DNA of 25,896 nucleotides from a virus. Made by a program: the position numbers and the translations under genes. Shown here piece after piece: positions 14,954 to 22,654 of this stretch (within the stretch, counting starts at the first letter, position 1; each line of letters starts with the position of its first letter). The DNA is taken from positions 1 through 25,896 of the IMG/VR virus record IMGVR_UViG_3300017748_000118. One strand, 5' to 3'. A model generated the notes under the pieces. That model worked only from the letters and a program-made list of their open reading frames with translations, was not told where the DNA came from and searched no databases.

Positions 14954-15994
14954 CTATTGATTTAATAAAAGACTGACTGCATCATCAATCTTTCCAGATT
15001 TAGTAAGTTTTGCTAAAGCATTATCTTTAGCTTTGTTTGCGTAATCATTTTTAGTAGTCGGAGTTCCACTTTTTGCTTTTGTAGGTAAAGGCTTTTTCTT
15101 TTGCTTTTCTACCTTAACTTTCTTCATATTAGCTTGAAGATCATCATAGGCTTTTGCCTTCATCAAGAACCTTATGGCATCAGCAGACCCATTATCATTA
15201 AGATCTTGGATTGCCTTTTCTGTTAAACCCTGTTCAAGCATATAATTTTTAAGACCTGAAACGGCTTGATTCTTAACTACAGGATCTTGCCATGTTGGAA
15301 AGTAATCCATTAGCTTTGAATTTTCATTTTGCAAATGCTGTTGTCTGGCAAGTAACATATCGTATTGTTCCTTTTCAGCTACGGCTTTTCTTTGCTCTTG
15401 AATATGCGCTAATTGCTTTTGACCTTCTTCCCATTTAGTCTTAACCAGATTAAATCTTTTAGGGTCTAACTGTTGTGATAATTCACTCCAGTTTGGCTCT
15501 TGCCTAGCTTGCGTTAGGACTTGTTCCGCTTCTTTTAACGATTCAGAAAGTTTTTGCTGAAGTTCAAGAGTTTGACCTTGTTCTGCTTCAAATGCTCTTT
15601 TCTGTTCTGCAATTTCCTGTGTTTTTCGCGTGTAATCAGACTGACGTAATCCTCTATTTTCCCATTCTTTAGCAATCTGTTCCGCGTTCATCTTTGCTCC
15701 ATCCAACTCTAGGACAAACTCAGATTCGCTTTCTTCTTGCTCTTCCTGTTCAACTTCAGTTTCTTCACCTGATTCGGCTTCCACTTCCTCAGTTTCTTCT
15801 GTCGCTTCTTCTTGAGTTGCTTCAGTTTCTTCTTCAGTTATTTCTGCCTGTGCTTCTTCAGCACCTTCTTCTTCTTTACTTACGTTATCCTCAATAGGCG
15901 TATTTTCATTTAGAAGAACTTCTACTGCATCACTTTGAGTAAGCAATCCAGTTTCATTTCCAGTTCCTTGAAATAAGTCAGGAGTATTGGACAT
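14954..15994 (-). CDS. Scaffolding protein
   Basis: 346 residues with the charge layout of a capsid scaffold. Residues ~40-95 are extremely Glu-rich (many EE/TEE/SEE). A region ELDGAKMNAEQIAKEWENRG and long coiled-coil sequence (Gln/Glu/Lys rich, ~115-235) follow. The last ~50 residues are Lys-rich (KKVKVEKQKKKPLPTKAKSG), a basic end typical of the coat-binding tail of scaffolds. It lies directly upstream of the capsid gene, the conserved place for scaffold in tailed phages. The start has GAGG 9 bases upstream. It should guide procapsid assembly and leave before maturation; no protease motif is seen. Confidence 0.85.
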   Translation of the reverse strand: MSNTPDLFQGTGNETGLLTQSDAVEVLLNENTPIEDNVSKEEEGAEEAQAEITEEETEATQEEATEETEEVEAESGEETEVEQEEQEESESEFVLELDGAKMNAEQIAKEWENRGLRQSDYTRKTQEIAEQKRAFEAEQGQTLELQQKLSESLKEAEQVLTQARQEPNWSELSQQLDPKRFNLVKTKWEEGQKQLAHIQEQRKAVAEKEQYDMLLARQQHLQNENSKLMDYFPTWQDPVVKNQAVSGLKNYMLEQGLTEKAIQDLNDNGSADAIRFLMKAKAYDDLQANMKKVKVEKQKKKPLPTKAKSGTPTTKNDYANKAKDNALAKLTKSGKIDDAVSLLLNQ

Positions 15995-16018
15995 TATAAA
16001 ACCTCATAATAAATTAAA

Positions 16019-16282
16019 TTATTTTCGTATTCCCTGCATAAATCGGTCAGCAACTTTTCCATCGTCTATACAACTCTGGATTTTTAGTTGGACTTCTCTT
16101 ATTGCATTAAGTTGGTAATACGCTTCTTCCCTTCCCTTCGTATCTGAAGGAATGGAATTTCTTATTAAATCCAGTAATTCTTTTTCAATATTTTCAAAAA
16201 TATTTTTAAAAAGTGGATTTTCTTTTAAACTTTTAGCATCAATACCTGTCTGTATATCTTCCCTTGCCTGCCCCTCATGCAT
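16019..16282 (-). CDS. Small helical protein between portal and scaffold, function unknown
   Basis: 87 residues from ATG 16282, starting MHEGQAREDIQTGIDAKSLK. The start overlaps the last codons of the preceding gene (8 bases), a coupling typical of this operon; an in-frame TTG two codons upstream is less likely. It is predicted all-helical and charged (NPLFKNIFENIEKELLDLIRN, YYQLNAIREVQLKIQSCIDD). Proteins of this size and helical pattern are common between portal and scaffold in podoviruses, but I know no assigned function. An assembly cofactor is a reasonable guess only. Confidence 0.65.
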   Translation of the reverse strand: MHEGQAREDIQTGIDAKSLKENPLFKNIFENIEKELLDLIRNSIPSDTKGREEAYYQLNAIREVQLKIQSCIDDGKVADRFMQGIRK

Positions 16283-17012
16283 TGTCAAGCAAGCCTTGTA
16301 ATTGTTTAAATCCTCTTAAATCAATTTCTTCCTTAAAGTCACTTGGTCTAAATGCAACATTCTGCATATAAGCATTGTTAGCATCCTTAAACGCCTGTGA
16401 GTAGCTGTCAGGTGTTTGATTTAGCATATTAGGTCTTATGTAAAGTCCTTCTGGGTTTGGTGATGGCTGTGGTGCTGTGGGCGTTAATATAGGGTTTGGC
16501 ATTGGCGTTGGTTGCTGTCCTGCACCCATCATTGCCATTGCAGTAGCCATTTGCTGATCACCATCATTATCTTTTCCTTCTTCAAAACTGCCAGTAAATT
16601 GATCTACTCCAAATATTGATTTTATTAATTTACTCATTGGACTAATCTCACCCATAGCCTGAGAAAAACCATAAGTAGGTGATTCATTAGCAGGCACTGG
16701 TGACTGATTAAGGTCTAAACTTTGAAACATAGATTTATTATTTCTTATATCTTGGCTTTGGTCTGCCATTCTTTTGGCTGTATTGTAATCTCCACCTGAA
16801 GCATTCCAAAATTTCATAAAATCATTTTCATATTCCGACATATTGCCTAGTGCTTGATCTGCATTAGCCTGCATATTTGCAATGCTTTGATCTGCTTGCG
16901 AATTTGAGGATAAATTGGAATTAATATTATTGGATGGCTCATAACCATATTCACCCTTTAGATCAGAATTAGTAAAAGTTCCATCAGAAAGATTAGTATT
17001 AAAAGTTACCAT
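16275..17012 (-). CDS. Low-complexity protein downstream of portal, function unknown
   Basis: 245 residues, Asn/Gln/Ser/Pro-rich and probably largely disordered. N-terminal SNNINSNLSSNSQADQSIAN, a central helical patch FMKFWNASGGDYNTAKRMAD, a Met/Pro-rich stretch (MATAMAMMGAGQQPTPMPNP), and a more ordered C-terminus (QAFKDANNAYMQNVAFRPSD). Disordered proteins at this position in other podoviruses are usually head-associated. The Shine-Dalgarno AGGTGA lies at the portal stop. I do not recognise the family. Confidence 0.62.
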   Translation of the reverse strand: MVTFNTNLSDGTFTNSDLKGEYGYEPSNNINSNLSSNSQADQSIANMQANADQALGNMSEYENDFMKFWNASGGDYNTAKRMADQSQDIRNNKSMFQSLDLNQSPVPANESPTYGFSQAMGEISPMSKLIKSIFGVDQFTGSFEEGKDNDGDQQMATAMAMMGAGQQPTPMPNPILTPTAPQPSPNPEGLYIRPNMLNQTPDSYSQAFKDANNAYMQNVAFRPSDFKEEIDLRGFKQLQGLLDNA

Positions 17013-17019
17013 AAATCAC

Positions 17020-19050
17020 CTATGCGTTTGGCAGGTTAGTAGATACTTCTCCACCGCCTGCGCTTATCTGTTGCTGTCTAAGAGCAATTTCATTAGCAAT
17101 TTCTTCCCTGCGCAGTTGCAGTTTTTCCCTTGCTATTTCTCGCTCTAACTCTATTTTTAATTTCATTTCTTCACGCTTTAATTCCAGTTCCGCCTGCATC
17201 TTTCTTTCTTCCATTTGCATCTCAGCCTGCTCTTTTTGCATCTGCGCCTGCATTTGAATTTCCATAGGATTAGGTTGTGGCGGTTGTTGACCTTGCGGTT
17301 TAGGTTGCGGTAAAGAAAAGAATTGATCAGTATCTTTGAAGCCGTTCAACTCTGCCATTCTTTTTAAAGTATTTATGTACTGATCAGGTTTAACGACTTC
17401 ATTTTCAACGCCTAATGTCTGCATGATTTGTTTTTGTTCTGCCAGTATGACAGCCAGACCGCGCATCTGTTCATCCTCAGAGCCACGCCCAAGTCCAACT
17501 TCTACCTGTAAATCGAATTCACTATCCCACTCAGTCGGATCTATAGGAACAAAATCATTTCTTAATCTTATGATACGTTTCTGGTTTGAATATTTTGTAA
17601 CAAGGTGAAAGATACCTTTAAACAAATCTTTTACGCCAGTTTCTGCAATTGTTCTGGCATACATCTCAATTTTAGATTGTGCGCTTTTAATAGAATGATT
17701 GACTGCGCTTGCAGTCGTTGATTGTAACGCTTCTGCATCTAAACCCATAGAAGCCTTACTCATGCCTGTTCTTTCTTCTTTTACCTTATCAATTTCTGCC
17801 ATAAGAGGTAAAATCTGATTACCAACCGCAGGAACATTTAAAGGCTGTACTGCACCCATCTGGCGCACCCTGACAACTCCGCCTGCCACATTATCTAATA
17901 AATCATCAAAATTTACAGCACCTTCGACAGCCTGAACTCTGGCATTATTGACTGCATATGTATTGTCTAGATATTGCCTTAAAAGAACAGACTTAATTCT
18001 TTGCAGGTCATGCGTTAAATCATAAATAGATCTGCCTACCATCCTGTGGGGCATCAGTATAGGTGATATGATAGCAAAAGGTATCTGATCACATGGCATG
18101 GTTTTTAAAATATAACTTGCTTCATGTCCGATAGCGCAGACTTTTGTTAATTCTGCAATGCCATCATCATTCAGATCTGTCTTTAAATAAATCTCATAAT
18201 AGTCAACTAACTGCATAGAAGGATCTGAAGAAATTTTTCCAGAACTAGATTCTACATCTTGGAATCTTATCTGCTTTTCATTCTCAGTTTCATCTTCATT
18301 ATGCCCAGAATACTTTTCTATTTCTTCCCTGTCGTATCCCATTGCAACCAAATCTGACACAGACATTTTTGATCTGTGGCAAATAAAATGCGCATCCTCT
18401 AACGATTTCGCCCTCCTGTTAAATAAAAACTCTTCTGGCGGTACGTTATCAACTTTAATTTTTTGCGTACTTTTCTTGCGATTAATTTTAACATCATGCG
18501 TGGATGGCTGATCAATCTCCATACCTTCTGGCGTTTGGATTGTGGCTTCGGTGGCTTGATGTTCGACAATTGTGACATCTGGATTGCTCGTAAGCAGGCT
18601 ATACTCATCATCGGTTAAATCTACATACTCCTCTTCTGTTGTATCCTCTTTTTCATCTACATAAAACTGCACAACGCCCATACGATATAAAAGGCTATCT
18701 TTTAACCAGTTATAAAAAATTCGGAACGCATCATTGTCATTATTAATAATAAAATTAACGTAATCTGTAGCCTGTTTAGCTTTGGGTTCATCTTCTGAAG
18801 TCCTGCCAACGAAACGCACATAATCATCACCGCTTGTAAAAATACGCAATAATGATGGCATAATGCTATCAATTGTGTCAGCTACAACTGTATCAACTAC
18901 ATTAGATTTACCATCTACTTCATTGCCAAATGGCTCACCCAGATAATAATCTGTTGCTTCAATTCTATTGCTTGTAAACTCAGTGTCTGAGTAATTTGTT
19001 GCATCAGTCAATTCATCTGAGATGATAGACTGTAGTTTTTCTTTATCCAT
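17020..19050 (-). CDS. Portal protein (P22-like)
   Basis: 676 residues from ATG 19050, chosen because GAGG lies 7 bases upstream inside the end of the preceding gene; an ATG-like start at 19062 lacks this. The order of motifs fits P22/SU10-type portals: EATDYYLGEPFGNEVDGKSN (N-terminal), DTVVADTIDSIMPSLLRIF, EEFLFNRRAKSLEDAHFICH, YEIYLKTDLNDDGIAELTK, PHRMVGRSIYDLTHDLQRIK with TDQF downstream. The C-terminal ~100 residues are an alternating Glu/Lys/Gln/Met coiled coil, the usual barrel. The protein forms the dodecameric ring at one capsid vertex through which DNA is packaged and ejected. Confidence 0.88.
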   Translation of the reverse strand: MDKEKLQSIISDELTDATNYSDTEFTSNRIEATDYYLGEPFGNEVDGKSNVVDTVVADTIDSIMPSLLRIFTSGDDYVRFVGRTSEDEPKAKQATDYVNFIINNDNDAFRIFYNWLKDSLLYRMGVVQFYVDEKEDTTEEEYVDLTDDEYSLLTSNPDVTIVEHQATEATIQTPEGMEIDQPSTHDVKINRKKSTQKIKVDNVPPEEFLFNRRAKSLEDAHFICHRSKMSVSDLVAMGYDREEIEKYSGHNEDETENEKQIRFQDVESSSGKISSDPSMQLVDYYEIYLKTDLNDDGIAELTKVCAIGHEASYILKTMPCDQIPFAIISPILMPHRMVGRSIYDLTHDLQRIKSVLLRQYLDNTYAVNNARVQAVEGAVNFDDLLDNVAGGVVRVRQMGAVQPLNVPAVGNQILPLMAEIDKVKEERTGMSKASMGLDAEALQSTTASAVNHSIKSAQSKIEMYARTIAETGVKDLFKGIFHLVTKYSNQKRIIRLRNDFVPIDPTEWDSEFDLQVEVGLGRGSEDEQMRGLAVILAEQKQIMQTLGVENEVVKPDQYINTLKRMAELNGFKDTDQFFSLPQPKPQGQQPPQPNPMEIQMQAQMQKEQAEMQMEERKMQAELELKREEMKLKIELEREIAREKLQLRREEIANEIALRQQQISAGGGEVSTNLPNA

Positions 19051-19309
19051 TAAAATCCTCAATGTCTTTAATGTTTACTGATCTTAACATTTCCATCGCT
19101 TCTTCTGGCTCTATGTTTGCTTTTTGTGATGCATTAACAAATGCAATGATTAAACTGTTTGCAATCTCTTCCCAGTTAGCGAATTCGGACACATGAAGTC
19201 CATTCAAATACATAATTACTGCGCTCGCTGATTGCTCTATCTTTTCCTGATCTACTACCTGCACTTCTATATTCATGTGTTTTTTAGGAAATTCTATTAT
19301 TTTACTCAT
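19043..19309 (-). CDS. Small conserved protein preceding portal, function unknown
   Basis: 88 residues. It begins MSKIIEFPKKHMNIEVQVVD, followed by a helical domain (SASAVIMYLNGLHVSEFANW, IANSLIIAFVNASQKANIEP, EEAMEMLRSVNIKDIED). It overlaps the portal start by 8 bases. The ATG at 19309 has no convincing Shine-Dalgarno (the upstream sequence is AT-only). It is the first leftward gene after the opposite-strand cassette, so it may be transcribed from a promoter near 19310-19400 or by read-through from terL. No function recognised. Confidence 0.68.
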   Translation of the reverse strand: MSKIIEFPKKHMNIEVQVVDQEKIEQSASAVIMYLNGLHVSEFANWEEIANSLIIAFVNASQKANIEPEEAMEMLRSVNIKDIEDFNG

Positions 19310-19347
19310 ATTTATGCGTTTTTATTTGTTTTTATTTGTTTTTACTC

Positions 19348-19390
19348 TTGTTTTATGTGTATTTAAATATTATATTAACTATAAGTTAAT
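19348..19390 (+). promoter_or_regulatory. Rightward promoter with operator copy 1
   Basis: TTGTTT (19348-19353), a 17-base spacer and TATATT (19371-19376) form a plausible sigma-70 promoter with a weak -35. Overlapping the -10 and the likely start site is the inverted repeat ATTAACT-ATA-AGTTAAT (19374-19390), with perfect 7-base arms. The repeat recurs at 22601, 25815 and 25871. The gene's AGAGAGGG Shine-Dalgarno follows directly. Likely a repressor-controlled promoter for the two rightward genes. Confidence 0.6.
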
Positions 19391-19406
19391 TAATAGAGAG
19401 GGTATT

Positions 19407-20081
19407 ATGACTGCTTTAGAAACAAACCAAGAATTTCCATTTTTTGTAGATGTAGGTAATCAAGGTAAATTGTATACTTTGCGTGCTGTATGTCCATCAT
19501 CCAGATACTGGTCTGATAGATCTACATTTTCTACTCATGTTGTGTCATTATCTAGTAATTATGACACTGCTATTAAAAAAGCTAAACAATATGCTAATGA
19601 TCATAATGTAGCACTTGAAGTTCCAGAAACTCTTCCAAAAACTTTAATAAAAATTACTCAGCGTTCATCAGAAGAAGTCGCTAAAGAAAAAGCTATTATT
19701 GCGCACCAAAACTTTATGTTGACCGAACTTGCTTCACTTAGAAGAATTAGAAGCAATGTAAAAAATGGCTTTTATAATATCAATAAATTAAAAACAAAAT
19801 ATACATCTAGCCATGTAGGTCAAATTGATGATCGTATCGACTTTGACTGCACTTTAGAATTTACTCACAGCTTTGTATCGTATTATGGTGTTAGCTTTCT
19901 TAACAGCATGAAAGATGCCAACGGCAATGTCATCACCTACTTTGGTAGCCGTTCATTAGGCGAGAAAGGTGACAAAATTACTTTTAGTGCTAAAATCAAA
20001 AAGCATGATGAATACAAAGGCATTAAACAAACTATTATCCAAAGACCAACTAAAATCAAAAACCATACAAGGGAGTGGTAA
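19407..20081 (+). CDS. Opposite-strand accessory gene with OB-like C-terminal module
   Basis: 224 residues from ATG 19407, chosen for AGAGAGGG just upstream; an earlier in-frame start at 19275 would run through the promoter and operator. The N-terminal part (FPFFVDVGNQGKLYTLRAVC) and middle (helical, Lys-rich) are not recognised. The C-terminal ~50 residues have the pattern G-N-V-I-T-Y-F-G-S...GDKITFSAKIKKHDEYKGIK-QTIIQRPTKIK, which I recall as a recurrent module of phage proteins of unknown function and which looks like a small beta-barrel (OB-type). Nucleic-acid binding is a guess. The gene lies antisense between terL and portal, with its own promoter and operator, the layout of a moron or lysogeny gene. 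Confidence 0.78.
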   Translation: MTALETNQEFPFFVDVGNQGKLYTLRAVCPSSRYWSDRSTFSTHVVSLSSNYDTAIKKAKQYANDHNVALEVPETLPKTLIKITQRSSEEVAKEKAIIAHQNFMLTELASLRRIRSNVKNGFYNINKLKTKYTSSHVGQIDDRIDFDCTLEFTHSFVSYYGVSFLNSMKDANGNVITYFGSRSLGEKGDKITFSAKIKKHDEYKGIKQTIIQRPTKIKNHTREW

Positions 20082-20082
20082 A

Positions 20083-20415
20083 ATGAGATTAACAAAAAAC
20101 GAAAAAACAATAATTAGTGTTTGCAGAAGTTTAACAATATCAGCGCATGGCGTTGACATTGACGAAAGTTTAGGCGGTTGGTTTTTCCAAGATATCTGGG
20201 ATGCCTGCACAAACCAATTTAGTGAAGAACAACTCAAAGGCGTAATTGGTAGCTTAGTAAAGAAAAAAATTCTTGAAATAGACTACCCAGATGAACATAG
20301 AGTTTCAGCAGGTTCTGCCACAACCGAATATTACTTTAACAATCTATGTGAATGGTATGATGAAACTTGCAAGAAGATAGATGAAGAATATAAAAAACAA
20401 CTATCTACAGCTTAA
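20083..20415 (+). CDS. Second gene of rightward cassette, winged-helix-like small protein
   Basis: 110 residues from ATG 20083; GGGAG overlaps the last codons of the upstream gene, and only one base separates stop and start, so the two are co-translated. MRLTKNEKTIISVCRSLTIS is followed by FFQDIWDACTNQFSEEQLKG and VIGSLVKKKILEIDYPDEHR, whose helix-helix-wing-like order resembles a winged helix. The C-terminal segment is helical (WYDETCKKIDEEYKKQ). It ends convergently with terL; the stop codons overlap by 4 bases. Function unknown; a regulatory or host-interaction role is possible. Confidence 0.75.
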   Translation: MRLTKNEKTIISVCRSLTISAHGVDIDESLGGWFFQDIWDACTNQFSEEQLKGVIGSLVKKKILEIDYPDEHRVSAGSATTEYYFNNLCEWYDETCKKIDEEYKKQLSTA

Positions 20416-21806
20416 ACAACCCAATTAAGGTCTGGGCGGATACTATTCCGCCTATTCCAACTTCCTAACTTCCCACTTCCAAAAGCACCATGCATAGCAA
20501 AAGTAAGCAGAAAAGCATCCGCGCAATCTGGTGACCTTAAACCGCGCTTTTTTAATTGATCTTTACCTTCGACTTTCAATTTGCCACTAGACAAATATTG
20601 ATACTTCACAGCCGTTAATTCTTTAATCAAAGTTGCATCATCTGGCATTTTGCAATCTTTAGCTTCAAAAAACTCCCTAGCCTTCCACCAGAGTTCATCT
20701 CTTAACCTGCTAAACTTCTGCCCAAGTGCAGGACTTTCAGCAACATTAATTCCTACCGCAGGCAGATCCAGTTCTATTAGTCTATCAACTAATCCTGCAC
20801 CTAAACCAATACTATCAATAAAAATTTGCGATGGCTTCTCAGGATATGGCGTTGCTTCATACTCACTTAATACAATGCCTGCCGTAGACATTAAATCCTT
20901 TCCCTGCCATGTTTTTACCTTTTCCAGTAAATAACCGCCCTGACGCTTCGCCAAAGCCGTTCTATCATCTCCATACCTTGCAGGATCAACGCCCCAAACA
21001 ACAGGCGCATATTCGTCACGCTCAACTTCTCTTTTAACTGCACTTTCAACCAAATCCAATCCAATAAGTGTATCATCGTCAGATGTACTAAATTCACCCA
21101 ATACGCGAATACGAAATACATTTGACTCTTCACCATACTTTTTTGCCATGTCCTGAATAAATTCATCACTGACATAATCTCCATCTCTTGATGAAACTGT
21201 TTGCAAATGCCAACTATCACGCATTGTGTGAAAGCATTCGTAAAAGAAGCCACTAGAGCGTGTAGGATTGCCTGCAAGCACTATCTTCGCGTTAGGAGTA
21301 GACAAACTCCCAGAAGCTGTCTCAAAAATAATATCTGGAATTCCTGAACTTTCATCGCAAACTGCTAACATATTCTGCGAGTGAAATCCTGCTAACGCTT
21401 CTGGATTTTCTCTACGGCTAACCCTGTAAGATAAAAAACTATCTGGACTGCCTTTTAAAGCCACCCTGTCCTGTTTAAACTCTAACTGATCTAGAAAGCC
21501 TTTAGGTAGCTGTTTAGACCATTTCTGTACATCGTTAGCCAATACATCGTGAAGCTGTGATGCGGTGTTTGCAGTGGCTACAATCTTTGCAGGAATGCGT
21601 GTTAATAAAAACCATAAACACAGCCAAGAAAGATATGTAGATTTGCCTACACCATGTCCAGACTTGATCGCAACCTTATTGCTTTTAACAACAGCGGTTA
21701 ATGCTTCTATTTGCCATTTCTGGGGTTCTGCTTTTAATACAGTGCGCACAAATAATACTGGATCATTGTGCAGTTTTTTTAGAATTTTTTTAAAATCATC
21801 TGACAT
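20412..21806 (-). CDS. terL: Terminase large subunit
   Basis: 464 residues. The ATPase domain shows Walker A SGHGVGKST (49-57), a following Q/N-rich motif (NTASQLHDVL) and Walker B MLAVCDE (146-152); the coupling motif LAGNPT (178-183) is present. The nuclease domain has the three acidic positions of the RNase-H-like fold: D274 in WGVDPARYGDD, D331 in IFIDSIGLGAG and D430 in SPDCADAF. The enzyme pumps DNA into the procapsid through the portal and cuts the concatemer. The start (ATG 21806) lacks a clear Shine-Dalgarno; the long untranslated leader with C tracts is unusual. Confidence is high because all catalytic motifs are in place. Confidence 0.95.
   Translation of the reverse strand: MSDDFKKILKKLHNDPVLFVRTVLKAEPQKWQIEALTAVVKSNKVAIKSGHGVGKSTYLSWLCLWFLLTRIPAKIVATANTASQLHDVLANDVQKWSKQLPKGFLDQLEFKQDRVALKGSPDSFLSYRVSRRENPEALAGFHSQNMLAVCDESSGIPDIIFETASGSLSTPNAKIVLAGNPTRSSGFFYECFHTMRDSWHLQTVSSRDGDYVSDEFIQDMAKKYGEESNVFRIRVLGEFSTSDDDTLIGLDLVESAVKREVERDEYAPVVWGVDPARYGDDRTALAKRQGGYLLEKVKTWQGKDLMSTAGIVLSEYEATPYPEKPSQIFIDSIGLGAGLVDRLIELDLPAVGINVAESPALGQKFSRLRDELWWKAREFFEAKDCKMPDDATLIKELTAVKYQYLSSGKLKVEGKDQLKKRGLRSPDCADAFLLTFAMHGAFGSGKLGSWNRRNSIRPDLNWVV
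20434..20452. other. Hairpin in the overlapping 3' ends of terL and rightward cassette
   Basis: GGCGGA (20435-20440), a 6-base loop and TCCGCC (20447-20452) form an inverted repeat just past the rightward cassette stop and within the terL C-terminus. There is no T tract on either strand, so an intrinsic terminator is doubtful. The 9-mer GGGCGGATA at its start also opens the post-capsid terminator (13698-13706). It may attenuate converging transcription. Confidence 0.35.
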
Positions 21807-21835
21807 AGTATGAGGATGGTAATTTTTTTTCCACT

Positions 21836-21864
21836 GGGGGGGCGTGTGTCCGAAAGGGGGGGGG
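21836..21864. repeat. G7 and G9 homopolymer tracts in terS-terL gap
   Basis: In this AT-rich genome the 166-base terS-terL gap contains G7 (21836-21842) and G9 (21856-21864) separated by 13 bases on the plus strand, so the late mRNA leader of terL would hold C9 and C7 runs. Such runs are slippage-prone. They are close to the terminase genes, where packaging signals can lie, but nothing else supports a pac or cos site. Confidence 0.6.
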
Positions 21865-21926
21865 TAAAATTCAGCTATAATAAACTAAATCCCCTATATT
21901 ACGCCATCAATTTATAACAATATCAA

Positions 21927-21983
21927 TTACTTAGGCTTATTAGTTCTGGTCTTTTTCTTTTTCTTCTTATTGCTAGTGTACAT
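21927..21983 (-). CDS. Possible 18-residue Lys-rich peptide or frame-extension of terS
   Basis: An ATG at 21983, in the other frame over the last codons of terS, opens an 18-residue peptide MYTSNKKKKKKTRTNKPK. AGGCAAGA lies upstream. The run of AAG/AAA codons may reflect a real basic C-terminal tail, for example if terS once read through in this frame, since basic C-termini are common in small terminases. It could also be chance in a purine-rich stretch. Evidence is weak. Confidence 0.25.
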   Translation of the reverse strand: MYTSNKKKKKKTRTNKPK

Positions 21984-22437
21984 TCTTGCCTGCTTTCTGT
22001 TCATGCGCGCGTAGTGCGCCCACTTGTGATTTTTCTGCTTCCTGCTCTATTACTTCTTGGACTTCCCTCAACGCATCTACATAACTTGTTTCATGTTTGA
22101 CCTCCATGCGCTGTATATCTCCATACACTTTAGGTGCAAGCTTACTGCTCACCCATTTCAATCCATCAATAGCAACTCTTCCTGCATTAGCATCAAGCGT
22201 TCCATTAACAACCTGATCTATTATCTCACTGATCTTATCAGCATAGACCTGCCCTCTACTTTCCATCGCTAAAGAATAAGCACCTGCAAACTGGGTATTC
22301 TGATTCAACTCTCTTGATACCTGTGACCAACTGCACATATCTTTATCTTTACAAACAGATCTTGCGCTTCTTCCTTCACCTATTCTTTTGAGGAACTCAT
22401 TCTGCATTGCCTGCTGAAATGTTTTTGCTCTTGCCAT
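21973..22437 (-). CDS. terS: Terminase small subunit
   Basis: 154 residues from ATG 22437. Helical N-terminal domain with the family pattern: EFLKRIGEGRSARSVCKDKD, then MCSWSQVSRELNQNTQFAGA, an HTH that recognises the packaging site, YADKISEIIDQVVNG, then RVAIDGLKWVSSKLAPKVYGD, the classical small-terminase signature (DxxKWxxSKLxPKxYGD). It binds the phage genome and hands it to TerL. The start is 11 bases after the T tract of a strong terminator and has no good Shine-Dalgarno (only a weak GGA); an upstream TTG (22443) is less likely. First gene of the late operon. Confidence 0.9.
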   Translation of the reverse strand: MARAKTFQQAMQNEFLKRIGEGRSARSVCKDKDMCSWSQVSRELNQNTQFAGAYSLAMESRGQVYADKISEIIDQVVNGTLDANAGRVAIDGLKWVSSKLAPKVYGDIQRMEVKHETSYVDALREVQEVIEQEAEKSQVGALRAHEQKAGKNVH

Positions 22438-22448
22438 AATCAATCCAT

Positions 22449-22484
22449 AAAAAAAGGAGCAGAGAAAAGTTATAACTCTGCCCC
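22449..22484 (-). terminator. Intrinsic terminator immediately upstream of terS
   Basis: On the minus strand GGGGCAGAG (22484-22476) pairs with CUCUGCUCC (22464-22456) in a 9-bp stem (one G-U) around an 11-base loop, followed at once by U7 (22455-22449). This is a textbook intrinsic terminator placed between the early leftward genes and terS. All late genes lie beyond it, so it must be overridden or bypassed for late expression. Confidence 0.88.
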
Positions 22485-22525
22485 TAAAGTTTATCTTCTA
22501 GGAGGAATAAATATAAAAAATGCCT

Positions 22526-22531
22526 ATTATA
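22526..22531 (-). promoter_or_regulatory. Possible late-promoter -10 upstream of terminator
   Basis: A perfect TATAAT on the minus strand (22531-22526) lies in the gap between the early genes and terS. No good -35 is found 16-18 bases upstream (TATATC there). A transcript would begin near 22519 and reach the terminator after about 70 bases, like lambda's late promoter-terminator leader. Weak evidence on its own. Confidence 0.35.
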
Positions 22532-22593
22532 CTTATCTTAATAATTTAGATATACTACTGCGCGGACTTAGACAAGTAAAAAAAACTTCTATA

Positions 22594-22622
22594 TTGACAT
22601 ATTAACCTATAGTTAATATATA
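22594..22622 (+). promoter_or_regulatory. Strong rightward promoter with operator copy 2 in the spacer
   Basis: TTGACA (22594-22599), a 17-base spacer and TATATA (22617-22622) form a near-consensus sigma-70 promoter. The spacer is almost exactly filled by the inverted repeat ATTAACC-TAT-AGTTAAT (22601-22617), one mismatch from perfect arms. A protein bound there would block RNA polymerase directly. Gene start is at 22655 with AGAGGT upstream. This is the clearest promoter/operator in the window. Confidence 0.82.
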
Positions 22623-22654
22623 TTATTAGTATTTAAATGTTATTAGAGGTTATT

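Noticed and set aside
19318-19346. Tandem TTTTTATTTG repeats before operator copy 1
   Set aside because: Only about 2.5 units of very simple A/T sequence; likely chance in AT-rich intergenic DNA.
20435-20452. Hairpin as a bidirectional terminator of terL and the rightward cassette
   Set aside because: Six-base stem without a T tract on either side; kept only as a low-confidence structure.
22498-22550. AGGAGG followed by a 9-codon plus-strand frame (MPIILILII)
   Set aside because: The spacing to the ATG is 14 bases, the frame is tiny, and the purine run is just upstream of AT-rich promoter DNA; not supported as a gene.
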